From assembly GCF_050717635.1 (NCBI RefSeq), contig NZ_JBOITO010000007.1, positions 124,001-188,000 on the forward strand: DNA of 64,000 nucleotides, written 5' to 3'. The translations under genes were made by a program, and so were the position numbers. This DNA is from Clostridium_AD sp050717635 (lineage in GTDB: Bacteria > Bacillota > Clostridia > Clostridiales > Clostridiaceae). Shown in pieces: positions 26,369-35,626 of this stretch (position 1 is its first letter; each line of letters begins with the position of its first letter). The notes beneath the pieces were generated by a model. That model did no database searches, had not been told where the DNA came from, and saw nothing but the letters and a program-made list of their open reading frames with translations.

Positions 26369-27235
26369 ATGAGTGATTTTACATATTCTTTACCATTTAC
26401 AAATAAAAAATTAATGGATGGGATAATTTACACTTTAAAAGAAAAAGACAAGTATGATATCGCAAATTTATTAAAGAGTGCAAGTGTAGAAATTTCAGCA
26501 GATGGTTATTCCTTTTATGTTGGAGGTTGGGGTAGGAGTAATGCTATGGCAGCATTTGTGACATTTCATGTTAATCCAGCGCATAAGAAATTTTTGGATA
26601 CTGAAGAAACTAAAAATATATTAAATAGTATTTGTACTGAGTTAATCCCGTCAAATGTTGGCTATGATATAAAGAGTGCTACTATTACACTGGATTTAAC
26701 TAAAGACTTTGATTTGGAAGATGATTTATTATTAGATTTAGAAAAAAACATTAATTCTATATCTTATAAAGTTGTTAATGAACTTTTACCAGAAGATATA
26801 AGAGTAAAGGGTTATCATATGGCTGAAGTATATACATACTTATATGCTGTTGAAAATTCACTAAGATTATTTATAGAGAAAGTATGTAAGGCAACACATG
26901 GGGAGGTTTACTTTCAGAAGATTGTAGTACCGAAAGCATTGCAGAATACACTTCAAACAAGGAAGTTGAATGCAGAAAGTAGAAAATGGTTAAGTGTTAG
27001 AGGCAATGAATTATTTTATTTGGATTTCAAAGATTTGGGAAATTTAATAGATAACAATTGGGACCTGTTTAAGGATTATTTTCCTAATAGAGAATTTGTT
27101 ATACCAAAATTAAGTGAAATGGCAGACTGTAGAAACCTTATTGCTCATAATAGCTACATTGAAGATACTGAGAGGAATTTAATAAAAACATATTATAATG
27201 TAATATTGAAACAAATTTCAATTGCATATAAGTAG
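26369..27235 (+). CDS. HEPN-domain protein (Swt1-like), possible RNase
   Basis: 288 residues from the ATG, 7 bases after AAAGGAG. The N-terminal 140 residues look like a mixed alpha/beta domain of unknown type. The C-terminal half, from GYHMAEVYTYLYAVENSLRLF on, matches the Swt1-type HEPN layout: a long helix with conserved Glu/Asn, a WLSVRGNELFYLDFKDLGNLI middle, and the catalytic-type motif R-x4-H as RNLIAH (Arg255 to His260). HEPN proteins are often RNases in abortive infection or toxin systems. No antitoxin-like gene overlaps it. It is the first gene after the tRNA remnant. Confidence 0.75.
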   Translation: MSDFTYSLPFTNKKLMDGIIYTLKEKDKYDIANLLKSASVEISADGYSFYVGGWGRSNAMAAFVTFHVNPAHKKFLDTEETKNILNSICTELIPSNVGYDIKSATITLDLTKDFDLEDDLLLDLEKNINSISYKVVNELLPEDIRVKGYHMAEVYTYLYAVENSLRLFIEKVCKATHGEVYFQKIVVPKALQNTLQTRKLNAESRKWLSVRGNELFYLDFKDLGNLIDNNWDLFKDYFPNREFVIPKLSEMADCRNLIAHNSYIEDTERNLIKTYYNVILKQISIAYK

Positions 27236-27741
27236 TTTTAAAATAAGAAGCTAGCATTATATTAGGACATTAATTATGTGAATTAGGTTTAATTTGTTAT
27301 TGCCTATACTGATGAACGGTCAAGTTGGCTTTAAAGAATAAATAGTTCTTTATATAATTATATCCTAATATTTAGAAATTATTAATTTTTAACATTAATA
27401 ATCTAAAATTGTACGAGACAAGTTAATGAAACATGTATATTTAAAATAAATTCATTTATATCCCTTTATATATGCTACTTCCCATCATCAACTGCTAAGT
27501 ACACTATATAATTATAAAATGATAGAAAAGCTGGGTTAAATAAAATATATGTACTCCCTAATGAATGCATAAGCAGATTGTTGTAAGAGAAAAAACATCA
27601 AAAATATGAGATCCATAGTAGGTAATTGCAGAAAACGAAAGGATGCAAGAAATTAAGAAAGACCTACTGGAATATATTGAGAATAGCAAGGGTTAACAGA
27701 AGATGCTCGTGGAAACAGTATCTTTTTTTTAGTTGACAACC

Positions 27742-27760
27742 TGATTTTAACAAAACAGTA
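27742..27760 (+). repeat. Direct repeat, left copy (operator candidate)
   Basis: TGATTTTAACAAAACAGTA matches 27822-27840 at 18 of 19 bases. The two lie on either side of the promoter at 27,779-27,807, an arrangement suited to a repressor. Confidence 0.65.
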
Positions 27761-27778
27761 CAAAACATAGAATTTATA

Positions 27779-27807
27779 TTGACACGCGGAGATTTATAGT
27801 ATAAAAT
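27779..27807 (+). promoter_or_regulatory. Consensus promoter for the paralog pair
   Basis: TTGACA (27779-27784), a 17-bp spacer and TAAAAT (27802-27807). It lies about 50 bases upstream of the GTG start at 27860. Confidence 0.75.
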
Positions 27808-27821
27808 AATATCAAGACAGT

Positions 27822-27840
27822 TGATTTGAACAAAACAGTA
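27822..27840 (+). repeat. Direct repeat, right copy (operator candidate)
   Basis: TGATTTGAACAAAACAGTA, the partner of 27742-27760, sits between the promoter and the ribosome site. Confidence 0.65.
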
Positions 27841-27859
27841 ACAAGGAGGGTGATTCATA

Positions 27860-28342
27860 GTGAATTTCATTAAAGAATTTACCGCAACATTAGCTAGGCC
27901 GAAACCGGGAGCAAGGTTTATCGAAGGGAATAAACTAATACATGATTTAAAGGAGGCGGTTCAGAAAACAAACGAAGAATGGGCTGGGGACAGAATGCTT
28001 GAAATACTGGGATTTGACGGCATATCAGTAAAAATGAGGTATAGCTCTCTCGACAAAATCAATGGTAGTAGGACAATATCAAAGTACCTTCAAAGTGTAT
28101 CAAGGAAGTTGGCCCACGAAATGGGATGGAACGAAGAAGTGACGAGGGTTAAGGGGCGGATTTTTACATTAACGATGGAAGAAGAGGCTGACAATAGTAT
28201 TGAAACAAACAAGGTAGAGCTGCAAAATGTTATTAAAGCTGTAGATATAGGAGAATTTGAGAAGCCAGGTGTTTATGAGCTTCTGGAGCAAATATTGAAG
28301 CATGTTAAGAGCATGGATGAGAAATTGGAGGGGAAAATATGA
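27860..28342 (+). CDS. Unknown protein, first of a tandem paralog pair
   Basis: 160 residues from GTG, 10 bases after AAGGAGG. Residues 5-115 (FTATLARPKPGARFIEGNK, then WAGDRMLEILGFDGISVKMRYS and a basic R-x-R-like end) match the whole of the next gene, so the two are paralogs. This copy has an extra acidic, helical C-terminal tail (residues 116-160, ending HVKSMDEKLEGKI). The shared part predicts mixed alpha/beta with many Arg and Lys, perhaps nucleic-acid-binding. I do not recognise the family. Its stop overlaps the next start by 4 bases. Confidence 0.8.
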   Translation: MNFIKEFTATLARPKPGARFIEGNKLIHDLKEAVQKTNEEWAGDRMLEILGFDGISVKMRYSSLDKINGSRTISKYLQSVSRKLAHEMGWNEEVTRVKGRIFTLTMEEEADNSIETNKVELQNVIKAVDIGEFEKPGVYELLEQILKHVKSMDEKLEGKI

Positions 28343-28680
28343 AATTAAGACGACCATTTAGATATTTCCAGAAATTCACAGTGACACTTAACAAACCCAA
28401 AAGTAGTAATGCGTTTACAGAAACAGATGAATTTATACAGGATTTAGAGCAGGAATTAGCAGCGGCAAACAGGCGATGGAGAGGTGACAGGGAAATGGAA
28501 ATAATGACAGTCCATGGGGACAAGTTAGAGCTTGAATATAGTACAGTTGATCTTGATGTATCAGATTTAAGCTTATCAAGATATGTCGGTGGAATATCAA
28601 AGAAACTATACGGAAATAGAAGATGGGACAGAAGAGTTTGTCAGAAGGCAAATGCAGTTTTCCATGTGAATAGGGTATAA
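28339..28680 (+). CDS. Unknown protein, second of the paralog pair
   Basis: 113 residues, starting in the ATGA overlap with the previous gene, so translation is coupled. Alignment to the first paralog is clear: FTVTLNKPKSSNAFTETDEF against FTATLARPKPGARFIEGNK, WRGDREMEIMTVHG against WAGDRMLEILGFDG, and YVGGISKKLYGNRRWDRRV against YLQSVSRKLAHEMGWNEEV. It lacks the acidic tail. A pair of size-unequal paralogs suggests a heteromeric complex. Confidence 0.8.
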   Translation: MKLRRPFRYFQKFTVTLNKPKSSNAFTETDEFIQDLEQELAAANRRWRGDREMEIMTVHGDKLELEYSTVDLDVSDLSLSRYVGGISKKLYGNRRWDRRVCQKANAVFHVNRV

Positions 28681-28690
28681 GTAAATGAAA

Positions 28691-28737
28691 ATAATACAAA
28701 AGGCTTGAGAAATAATTCTTCAGTCTTTTGTATTATT
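28691..28737 (+). terminator. Terminator after paralog pair
   Basis: ATAATACAAAAGGCTTGAG pairs with an imperfect complement CTTCAGTCTTTTGTATTAT, ending T-rich. Confidence 0.75.
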
Positions 28738-28877
28738 TATTAATCAAGCTGGTTGATAAAAGTAAAACGTGGAGAATAAATCTAATAACTAAAAGAGAAC
28801 AAGATGGACTTGCAGTATATAATATGCTAAAATTTAGGTAAACATTGCATCGTTCGACAATAAAGGGGGGGCCGGTT

Positions 28878-29576
28878 ATGAACAAAGATTATAAAAAGAT
28901 ACTATGGGAAACAGATAAAGCTGCTGGTACTATTAAAGTAAGCAATAAAAGTATTAAATATGAAATTGAACAATCATTTTCATTCAAATTAACAAGATAT
29001 AAAAATAAAAAATATGAAGAAAGTTTACGCATTGAATGTTTTTATAATGATGGTAAAAATGGTGTAGTTGATACATTCATTTATAGACTCGATAAAGATT
29101 TGAAAGACTTTATGAAGTATGGAGTTGCATTCAGCGAGCTTGTATACAAAGATTTTCAAAAGGAAATTGAGAAGGCTTATATGTATTTAGAAGCAACTGA
29201 TCCAGTTGAAGATGAAAATGCACCCAAAATGGTTGATGATAAAATTATGGAGGGTACGGAAGGCATACTATCAATGATTGGTTCAGTTATTACAGAGTTT
29301 CATACAAAAGATGAATATTATCATATACCTGTTGAAGAATTTAATATGCTAATTAATGAAAGTGACTTCAAAATTTATGATTTAGTTAAGATTAAAGAAT
29401 GGCTTAGTAAAAAAAAGTTCCTCAAATGTGTTAAAGGCAGGACTACTAATATAGTAAGGCTTAAACCAACTGAAAAACCAATTAGAGTAATTAGCATTAA
29501 CGTATCTGAAATTGAGAAATACATACCAAATAAGTCTGAAGATATAGAAAAAGAAAGAGTGCAGGTAGTAAAATGA
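28878..29576 (+). CDS. Unknown protein coupled to the adenine methylase
   Basis: 232 residues from the ATG after an AAGGGGGGGCC site; a GTG-type start at 28845 is less likely. The N-terminal 90 residues (ILWETDKAAGTIKVSNKSIK) look beta-rich. The segment around residues 135-200 (YYHIPVEEFNMLINESDF, VKIKEWLSKKKFLKC, RTTNIVRL) resembles a small winged-helix-like module seen at the end of phage and mobile-element proteins. Its stop overlaps the methylase start (ATGA at 29573), so the two proteins are made together and may work together. Family not recognised. Confidence 0.78.
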   Translation: MNKDYKKILWETDKAAGTIKVSNKSIKYEIEQSFSFKLTRYKNKKYEESLRIECFYNDGKNGVVDTFIYRLDKDLKDFMKYGVAFSELVYKDFQKEIEKAYMYLEATDPVEDENAPKMVDDKIMEGTEGILSMIGSVITEFHTKDEYYHIPVEEFNMLINESDFKIYDLVKIKEWLSKKKFLKCVKGRTTNIVRLKPTEKPIRVISINVSEIEKYIPNKSEDIEKERVQVVK

Positions 29577-30982
29577 GTAGTAAGACGCTTTCTATAATTC
29601 CTTATTACGGAGGAAAAGCGAGGATGTCTTCTCTAATAGCATCTTTATTGGATTATGATGACAGTGATATTTATGTAGAACCCTTCGGTGGCGGGTGTAG
29701 GACATTGTTAAACAAGCCTAGACACAAGGAAGAGGTATACAATGATTATGGAGATGGCATTGTTGCTTTAATGCGTGTTATGTCAGACTCTGAACTTTCT
29801 AGAGAGTTAATATATAGGTTGTATGAAACAGAGTACAGTCAAGAAGAATTTAACAGTGCAAAGAAAATATATGATATATGCAATACTGATTTTGATGAAT
29901 ATAGTAGGGATAGTTTAGCTGAGGAATTAAAAGGGTTACTTGTAGAATATAAGATTATGCAAGCAACAGATAAGTTAAAGGCTTTTCATTCAATTTTAGA
30001 CGAATCCGAAAAAGCTGGAAATGAAAAAATAATTAACGAATTATTAGTAAAGATTAAAGATGAGAAAAAAGAAAAAATAGCGTTGTTAGTAGAAAAGGTA
30101 AAATATTTATTTGATTCCTATGCAGTAATAAAAGATTTAAAGCAGGAACAAGGTTTAATAGAGCGTACAAGAGATAGGCTGGATGTAAACATATCAGATA
30201 TGGATTTAGCAGAAGCAACCTATATAGTAATTGAACAAAGTATGGATGCCATGGGTAAAGTCTGGAGTTCGGCGAAATTCAAGTCCACAGCTCAATATAG
30301 AAAGAAGCTACTTAAGTTATTTGATGCTGCGGAAAGAATGGAAAATGTAATTATTTATCAGATAGATGCTATGGATTTTTTCAAACATTATTTTGATTCT
30401 GATATGCAGAAGAAAGAATTGTCTGAATCTAATAATTGTGATGATATTAAATACAGGGACTCTCTTATGAATAAGTGGATCACTAATCCTAGAGTTATGA
30501 TCTATGCAGACCCTTCATATATTTCTCCAGACATAGAGTGTGGACTGTTGGAGGACATTGAATGGGAGGACGAAGAAAATTTGTCTAGAGCTATTAAATT
30601 AAGAAGGGAAGCTCTATTAAATGAAATAGACGTAATTAACAAGAAAATAAATAAACTTGAAGTAGAAAATAAGAAAAAAGAAATTAAAAAATTAAAAAAA
30701 GAGATTGTAATAGCTAAAAAGAAACTGAGAAATAAGGGTTTCGATAACGCTAACTTAGGTAAGGTTTATCCTATGTCTTTTGAATATGAAAACCATGAGA
30801 GCTTTCTAAGATGCATATGTGATGCCAAGTGTAAAATATTAGTATCTAACTATGATTTGTTATTGTATAAAAAATATCTTTCAGAGGATAGAGGCTGGCG
30901 ACGTTTAGAATTTGCAACTACAACTGGTGTCGGAAGCAAGGAAAATAACGAGAGGATAGAAGTTCTTTGGTATAACTATTGA
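29573..30982 (+). CDS. D12-class N6-adenine DNA methyltransferase with inserted coiled coil
   Basis: 469 residues, against about 270-300 for ordinary Dam/D12 enzymes. Motifs are IPYYGGK (residues 9-15), the AdoMet-binding EPFGGG (36-41), the catalytic box as DPSY (313-316, usually DPPY), and the late SNYD (425-428). Two insertions account for the extra length: a charged helical stretch at about 110-200 and a coiled coil at 339-387 right after the catalytic box. It should methylate adenine in a short DNA site, probably protecting a mobile element from restriction. No restriction nuclease is adjacent; the coupled upstream gene is the only partner. Confidence 0.87.
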   Translation: MSSKTLSIIPYYGGKARMSSLIASLLDYDDSDIYVEPFGGGCRTLLNKPRHKEEVYNDYGDGIVALMRVMSDSELSRELIYRLYETEYSQEEFNSAKKIYDICNTDFDEYSRDSLAEELKGLLVEYKIMQATDKLKAFHSILDESEKAGNEKIINELLVKIKDEKKEKIALLVEKVKYLFDSYAVIKDLKQEQGLIERTRDRLDVNISDMDLAEATYIVIEQSMDAMGKVWSSAKFKSTAQYRKKLLKLFDAAERMENVIIYQIDAMDFFKHYFDSDMQKKELSESNNCDDIKYRDSLMNKWITNPRVMIYADPSYISPDIECGLLEDIEWEDEENLSRAIKLRREALLNEIDVINKKINKLEVENKKKEIKKLKKEIVIAKKKLRNKGFDNANLGKVYPMSFEYENHESFLRCICDAKCKILVSNYDLLLYKKYLSEDRGWRRLEFATTTGVGSKENNERIEVLWYNY

Positions 30983-32647
30983 CATCGGATTTAAAATAAT
31001 ATATAGTGATAAAAATACCATAAAATGGTTGTAACCGCGTAACCAATGTATCCGGTGTAACCATATACTGTTTTTTATAAAACTGATAAAATATTATATC
31101 TATATTGAAAATATGTAATAAGCTTCTAATTAAATTAGGTTTGTTTTTTGCGTTTAAATATTTGATAGCGTTCATCATTCTAAAACTACAATTATTATTC
31201 ATGATTTATTACTAAGTTATGAAAATACATATGTAACTATAAATTTTTATAAAATAATGCCATTAAATAAACATATAGATTAGTAATTAAAATAGTAACT
31301 GGAAAAACTATAGACAGATAACTACATAATAATATATACCTAGTAGGTTAAAGGTAAAACATTCCCAACCATTGATTTTTAAATGGGTAGACTGAAGATG
31401 ATAGGCACTTTTATCATGTATACATAAAGAAGTCAGTGGGTTAGGTTATCGGATTGAAACGGGCAGAACTGTAGATTTTGGATGATTAAGTGATGGCATT
31501 TCGCTGTGTTACAATTACACCTATTTATTTTTAATAAGTGAATAGTAGCAAATGAGAGCGTGTAAAGTTGGGGGTTAACAAACTGATACAAAATAGGGTT
31601 TAATAGGTTTATGTGGCTTTCAAGGTAAACTTCTATTTTAAATAGCATACATATATTGAGTATGATCAATATCATTATGTGACACAGTGATAACATGGCT
31701 TAAAAATTTGATGCAAAAGCAGTTTTTAGATATAACATAAAGGGGTTTATAAGTAAACAAGTACAATGAGTTACAAACAAAGTAAGAAAGGGTAACATAC
31801 CCAGTAGGAATGGCATAAACAAAGTAAGAAAATTTTAAGGTAATTAACAGGTGATTTGGGACACTTGTAAGGAAATAAAGAGTGAAAAATATACAAGGCT
31901 TTAATAAGGAATACAAATGGAGAATAGTTGTCTAGCATAAAATGTTTAAATAGGTTTTACATTTGAAGCAAAACAGCATTAAATAGTGATTAATTGAGTG
32001 CAATTAGAAAAAAGATGTACAAGTAGTAAATACGATAAGATCATTTAACAACCAATGAGTTGATAAATGATCTTTTTTAATGCATGAATGTATCAAAATA
32101 GAAACTTATGTTTGAATCAAAACGACTATTAAAAATACATATCTTAAAATATTGAATATAAATTTAAAGATAAAAAATAAGGGGGAGGGCATTCATGGAT
32201 AAAGTATACTTTGTAGAGTTTAAAGGTTTAATAAGTAAAGCAATATAATGATATGCGATCAACATAAGTTGATAATGTAATGATTAAGGAGAAAAATGAA
32301 TAACTTATATTAAATATAAAAGCGCAGAAAATAGAAATTAAAAAAGTGAGAAAATATATACATTGGTTGATAGGGTAAGCAGTGGAAATGTATTGAAAAT
32401 TAGTTGAAAAAATATGCTTACCTATATACGTATAGATATAAACAGGTAAGGAGGTAAAAGAAAAACGAAAGTTAATATGGTAAATATTACCATATTAATA
32501 ACAAATTATCAAAAGTTTAGCGGGGAAGACCAGGCATCAAATATAAGAGAGTGATAGTAACTAAATTAATAATAAAAATTAAAGGAGAAATTATCATACC
32601 AATATTAAAAATAATAAAACTAATAAAATTTAAAGGGGCTGTTTGAT
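30983..32647. other. 1.66-kb gene-poor AT-rich region
   Basis: No frame here has both a ribosome site and plausible protein sequence; the minus-strand frames are low-complexity noise. A strong terminator-like hairpin sits at 32,037-32,076. The 110 bases after it (about 32,080-32,165) resemble the DNA after a similar hairpin near 41,950, both carrying the string GAAACTTAT-TTTG. The stretch around 31,380-31,640 is richer in G and may be decayed coding DNA or an RNA. Confidence 0.5.
32037..32076 (+). terminator. Terminator-like hairpin without clear gene
   Basis: AAGATCATTTA (32037-32047) pairs perfectly with 32064-32074 and runs into TTTTTT. Its transcript source is not evident, hinting at an unrecognised RNA or dead gene upstream. 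Confidence 0.75.
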
Positions 32648-33256
32648 ATGATTATGGAAGAATTTCTAGACTCACAAATAAACTGTAATAAAAGCTTTAT
32701 CACAATGAATGAGGATATGCTTCAGGAAGCAATTAAACTAGGCAATATTTATGAGGTAGGCAGAAATCCTAAAAACAAAAATACTTATTATGAAGTTGCT
32801 CCTGATTTAATGTTAGATACTATATTAATAAATGTAATAGAGAATAAATTTATAGTAACTGATAGGCATTTAAAATACAGCAATTACTGGAACAATTCTA
32901 TTGATGCAGTTGAAATACTAAAAGGTTATTCATTATGTGTTAAGAAATGTGGTGGAAACCGAGAACGGGTATTTTGGAATGTACCTGATAAGCTTAATAA
33001 AGGTAATTTAGAGACGACACAACTGACAGTTGAGAGGATACTAATTAGCTATGCTATTTTTGGAGGGCTAGTTAAACTAGATGATCAACTAGTAATACAT
33101 CATAATAGTCTAACATGGGACAATAGAATACAACATTTGTGGTATATCAGCAAGCATGCTCACAATGAAATTGGTAATAAAAGTAGATTAAAGGGTAAAT
33201 ATATCGACTCTGAGAAGGCATTGAAAGATTTCTTTAAGGAATTAAATGGGAGGTAA
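32648..33256 (+). CDS. HNH-like endonuclease domain protein
   Basis: 202 residues, with AAAGGGG 9 bases before the ATG. The C-terminal part VIHHNSLTWDNRIQHLWYIS followed by KHAHNEIG fits the beta-beta-alpha metal finger of phage HNH enzymes: the His pair, Asp-Asn-Arg, then His and Asn in the helix. Residues 1-130 have no recognised domain; CVKKCGGNRERVFWNV resembles the entry strand often found before HNH fingers. It would cut or nick DNA. It stands alone with long empty DNA on both sides, as free-standing homing-type nucleases often do. Confidence 0.65.
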   Translation: MIMEEFLDSQINCNKSFITMNEDMLQEAIKLGNIYEVGRNPKNKNTYYEVAPDLMLDTILINVIENKFIVTDRHLKYSNYWNNSIDAVEILKGYSLCVKKCGGNRERVFWNVPDKLNKGNLETTQLTVERILISYAIFGGLVKLDDQLVIHHNSLTWDNRIQHLWYISKHAHNEIGNKSRLKGKYIDSEKALKDFFKELNGR

Positions 33257-33754
33257 AAGCAGGTGTATAAAAATATAAAAGGATGAGTTTTATCAACTAT
33301 TTGTTGGGGGTTAATGAAAAATAACATACTTCTATTGTTTCAATTATAGACAGATGAATGAAACATGAATGCAGTATATGTTTTAAGTTATACAAGCGTA
33401 GTAACTGTGCAAACAGGGTATACATTGGAATTTAACCATATACAGTATTAATAAAGTAAGTACCAATTAGATACATATGACGATACGACGGAGACTTAAA
33501 GTGATAGTTTTACATTAGGGCAAATATTGTGTTTCTGCATTTCAATAAAATTAAATCTAATTATGATTAATTGCGTAAGGTTCTAAAAACTGCATTCAAC
33601 TGTTATAAAAAACAAGTAGTGCAGGGCTAAATTCAACAGATACAGCAATAGTGATAAAAGTGAGTTTTTGAAAATTAGAAAATTTAGTTGTTAGTTTATT
33701 CAGTATTTTAAAAGATAGGCAGATAATAAATTAAAAATACGAGGGGGATTAACA
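33257..33754. other. Gene-poor region upstream of the ART-like gene
   Basis: No coding frame is convincing and no strong hairpin is seen. The last 30 bases carry a GAGGGGG ribosome site for the next gene. Confidence 0.5.
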
Positions 33755-34546
33755 ATGGAAATAATATTAAATATTCTAGATAAGAATCAAACATCAACAA
33801 AGGTAGGGGGTGGTAAGAAGGACCTGATATCAACATTAAACAGCAATGTTAATAGGAGTAGTTCAAAAATAGAAAAATTAGATGCAAGTATACAAAAATT
33901 AGACATTAAGGTTGAAAATAATAAATACCAGGTTTTAATACGAAAAAAAATAGTTGAGCAGCAAAAATACAGTGTAGAATGCATAAAGGTTGCTAAAATT
34001 AAAAATAAAATGGAGACAAGCATTTCATTGGAGCAGTGTATTGATCGTTTTGAAAGTGTTACCGGGTTAATGGGCAATAGAAAAGAGGATGGTTCTATAA
34101 ATTATGAGATCTGGGACTATTTCAAGGAAATATACAATGAAATTCCTCAAGCACATAAATTAAAAATATTAACACTAAAAATATATACCAATTACCCATT
34201 TAGAGAAGCTGAATTCTTTGAATACCTGAATGAGATAATTGATGGTGAGACAGAAGAACAATTCAAGTTACGAGTGAAAGAAAATAAAAGAGCATTAAAA
34301 AAATATTTAGATAAAGATGGTTTTATTACTCTATATAGGGGAATTACTGAGGACAGTTTATCAGATGAGTTTGCTTTAAGTTATACAATTAACAAAACTG
34401 TTGTTGAAAGGTTCAGTAAGCGATTCAATAAATCAGGGCAGGAAGTAGTAGTGGAGGAATTTCACATAAATCAAGTAATAGCATATACAAATGATAGGGA
34501 AGAGCAAGAGGTGATAATAATTCCGGGTTGGCTAGATGAATACTAA
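33755..34546 (+). CDS. ADP-ribosyltransferase-like protein
   Basis: 263 residues; GAGGGGG lies 9 bases before the ATG. Residues 1-100 are helical and charged with a coiled-coil look. The C-terminal 75 residues show the R-S-E layout of ADP-ribosyltransferases: Arg195 in FITLYRGI, Ser209-x-Thr211 in ALSYTINKTVVERFSKRF, and Glu250-x-Glu252 in REEQEVIIIPG, with the strand VIAYTND just before. Such enzymes move ADP-ribose from NAD onto a protein or nucleic acid; phages and plasmids use them to retool host machinery. The call rests on motif spacing only, and the target is unknown. No signal peptide is seen, so it acts inside the cell. Confidence 0.62.
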   Translation: MEIILNILDKNQTSTKVGGGKKDLISTLNSNVNRSSSKIEKLDASIQKLDIKVENNKYQVLIRKKIVEQQKYSVECIKVAKIKNKMETSISLEQCIDRFESVTGLMGNRKEDGSINYEIWDYFKEIYNEIPQAHKLKILTLKIYTNYPFREAEFFEYLNEIIDGETEEQFKLRVKENKRALKKYLDKDGFITLYRGITEDSLSDEFALSYTINKTVVERFSKRFNKSGQEVVVEEFHINQVIAYTNDREEQEVIIIPGWLDEY

Positions 34547-34591
34547 GAATGTGAGGATTTTTAGACTGAAAATAATATAAATACTATGATC

Positions 34592-34636
34592 ATAACAGAC
34601 CTATAGTTATAAAAATACTGGGGTCTGTTATTTTTG
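34592..34636 (+). terminator. Terminator after the ART-like gene
   Basis: ATAACAGACC pairs with GGTCTGTTAT (34622-34631) and is followed by T residues. Confidence 0.82.
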
Positions 34637-35129
34637 TACTTATTAAAATTTTTTTGATCCTTTTTGTAGAAGTTATTTGCAGAGGGGGGGTGAAAGCAAG
34701 TCGATACAATCTATAGTCATTAGGATAAAATGAAAGTGGGATGTGACTTGGATGCAGTGGAAGCTAAAATTAAATTTACAAAATCCAACTAAATGAACAT
34801 ATATAAAAGAAAGGTTTATAAGTCAGCTTTGAGTTAAAACTATCTTACTTCTATAAGTTTCAAGATATACAACTATATGACACTATGCAGACATTGTGGG
34901 TATTAAGCTAGACAGTATATAATTCAATGTAGGCATTACAGGCTTTTAATATATCATTAGATTTATTAGTGTAAACAGTATTACTAAGGTTAATAACAAT
35001 GTAGGGTTCAATTATGAGCAACAATTAGAAAAAAGGTATTCTCAAGAGTGCCTTTTAAAGCATTTTTCATTCAACAAATAAGGGGGTTTTTCCAGTTGGC
35101 TTAAATTGGAACAGTAAAGGGAATGATAA

Positions 35130-35264
35130 ACAATTAAACAAAAATATAAAGGTAATTACAATAAATATGAAACTGAGGTACAAATTGATTTAGCTGACGG
35201 TGTGCATACTATATGCTATTCTAACGGCGAGAAATACGAAGGACAGTATAAAAATGAAATATAG
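35130..35264 (+). pseudogene. MORN-like fragment
   Basis: A 44-codon frame without a start reads KYKGNYNKYETEVQIDLADG and ends YSNGEKYEGQYKNEI, stop. GEKYEGQYKN fits one MORN repeat. It is probably the tail of a dead gene related in kind to the one at 39,840. Confidence 0.4.
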
Positions 35265-35488
35265 AAAACTAAGCACTGATAAAATCAATGACTTTATATT
35301 TAATAAAATCAGCAAATTATAGTTATTAAATGTTGTATAGGTAAATTAATAACTGTGAAATAAATCAGATTATTCACTTGAATTTGTGTATCAAATAAAT
35401 TTAAGTGAAAAATTTTTTTGAAAAGCTATATTTATTAAATTTAATATGCGGTATAATTCCTCAAAAAAGAGTTGATGAGTTGTAAAAT

Positions 35489-35626
35489 ATGCAGTTTATA
35501 CAGGGTGTTTTGGCAGGAATATATTTAGTAATAATGGTCATATGTACAAGAGTGTTAGTAGAATTACTTGGGCTAGTGAGAATTTTGATTTCATTAATTA
35601 AGGATGAGTTAAAGAAAGATGAGTAG
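35489..35626 (+). CDS. Possible small membrane protein, 45 residues
   Basis: The frame MQFIQGVLAGIYLVIMVICT continues with VLVELLGLVRILISLIKDEL and ends KKDE. One long hydrophobic segment followed by an amphipathic basic-acidic tail would suit a small membrane protein. The ribosome site is weak and there is no neighbour in the same unit, so it may be chance. Confidence 0.4.
   Translation: MQFIQGVLAGIYLVIMVICTRVLVELLGLVRILISLIKDELKKDE

Larger units (their letters stand above)
27236..27859. other. Intergenic region with strong promoter and a direct repeat
   Basis: No gene is visible except a 17-codon scrap (MQEIKKDLLEYIENSKG) near 27,642. The right part carries a consensus promoter at 27,779 flanked by a 19-bp direct repeat 80 bases apart. 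Confidence 0.6.

Noticed and set aside
31433..31916. Minus-strand frames of about 90 residues in the gene-poor region
   Set aside because: Products are hydrophobic low-complexity sequence with no ribosome site and no similarity to anything recognised.
33787..34077. A minus-strand frame inside the ART-like gene
   Set aside because: It is a shadow of the plus-strand gene, with no ribosome site.
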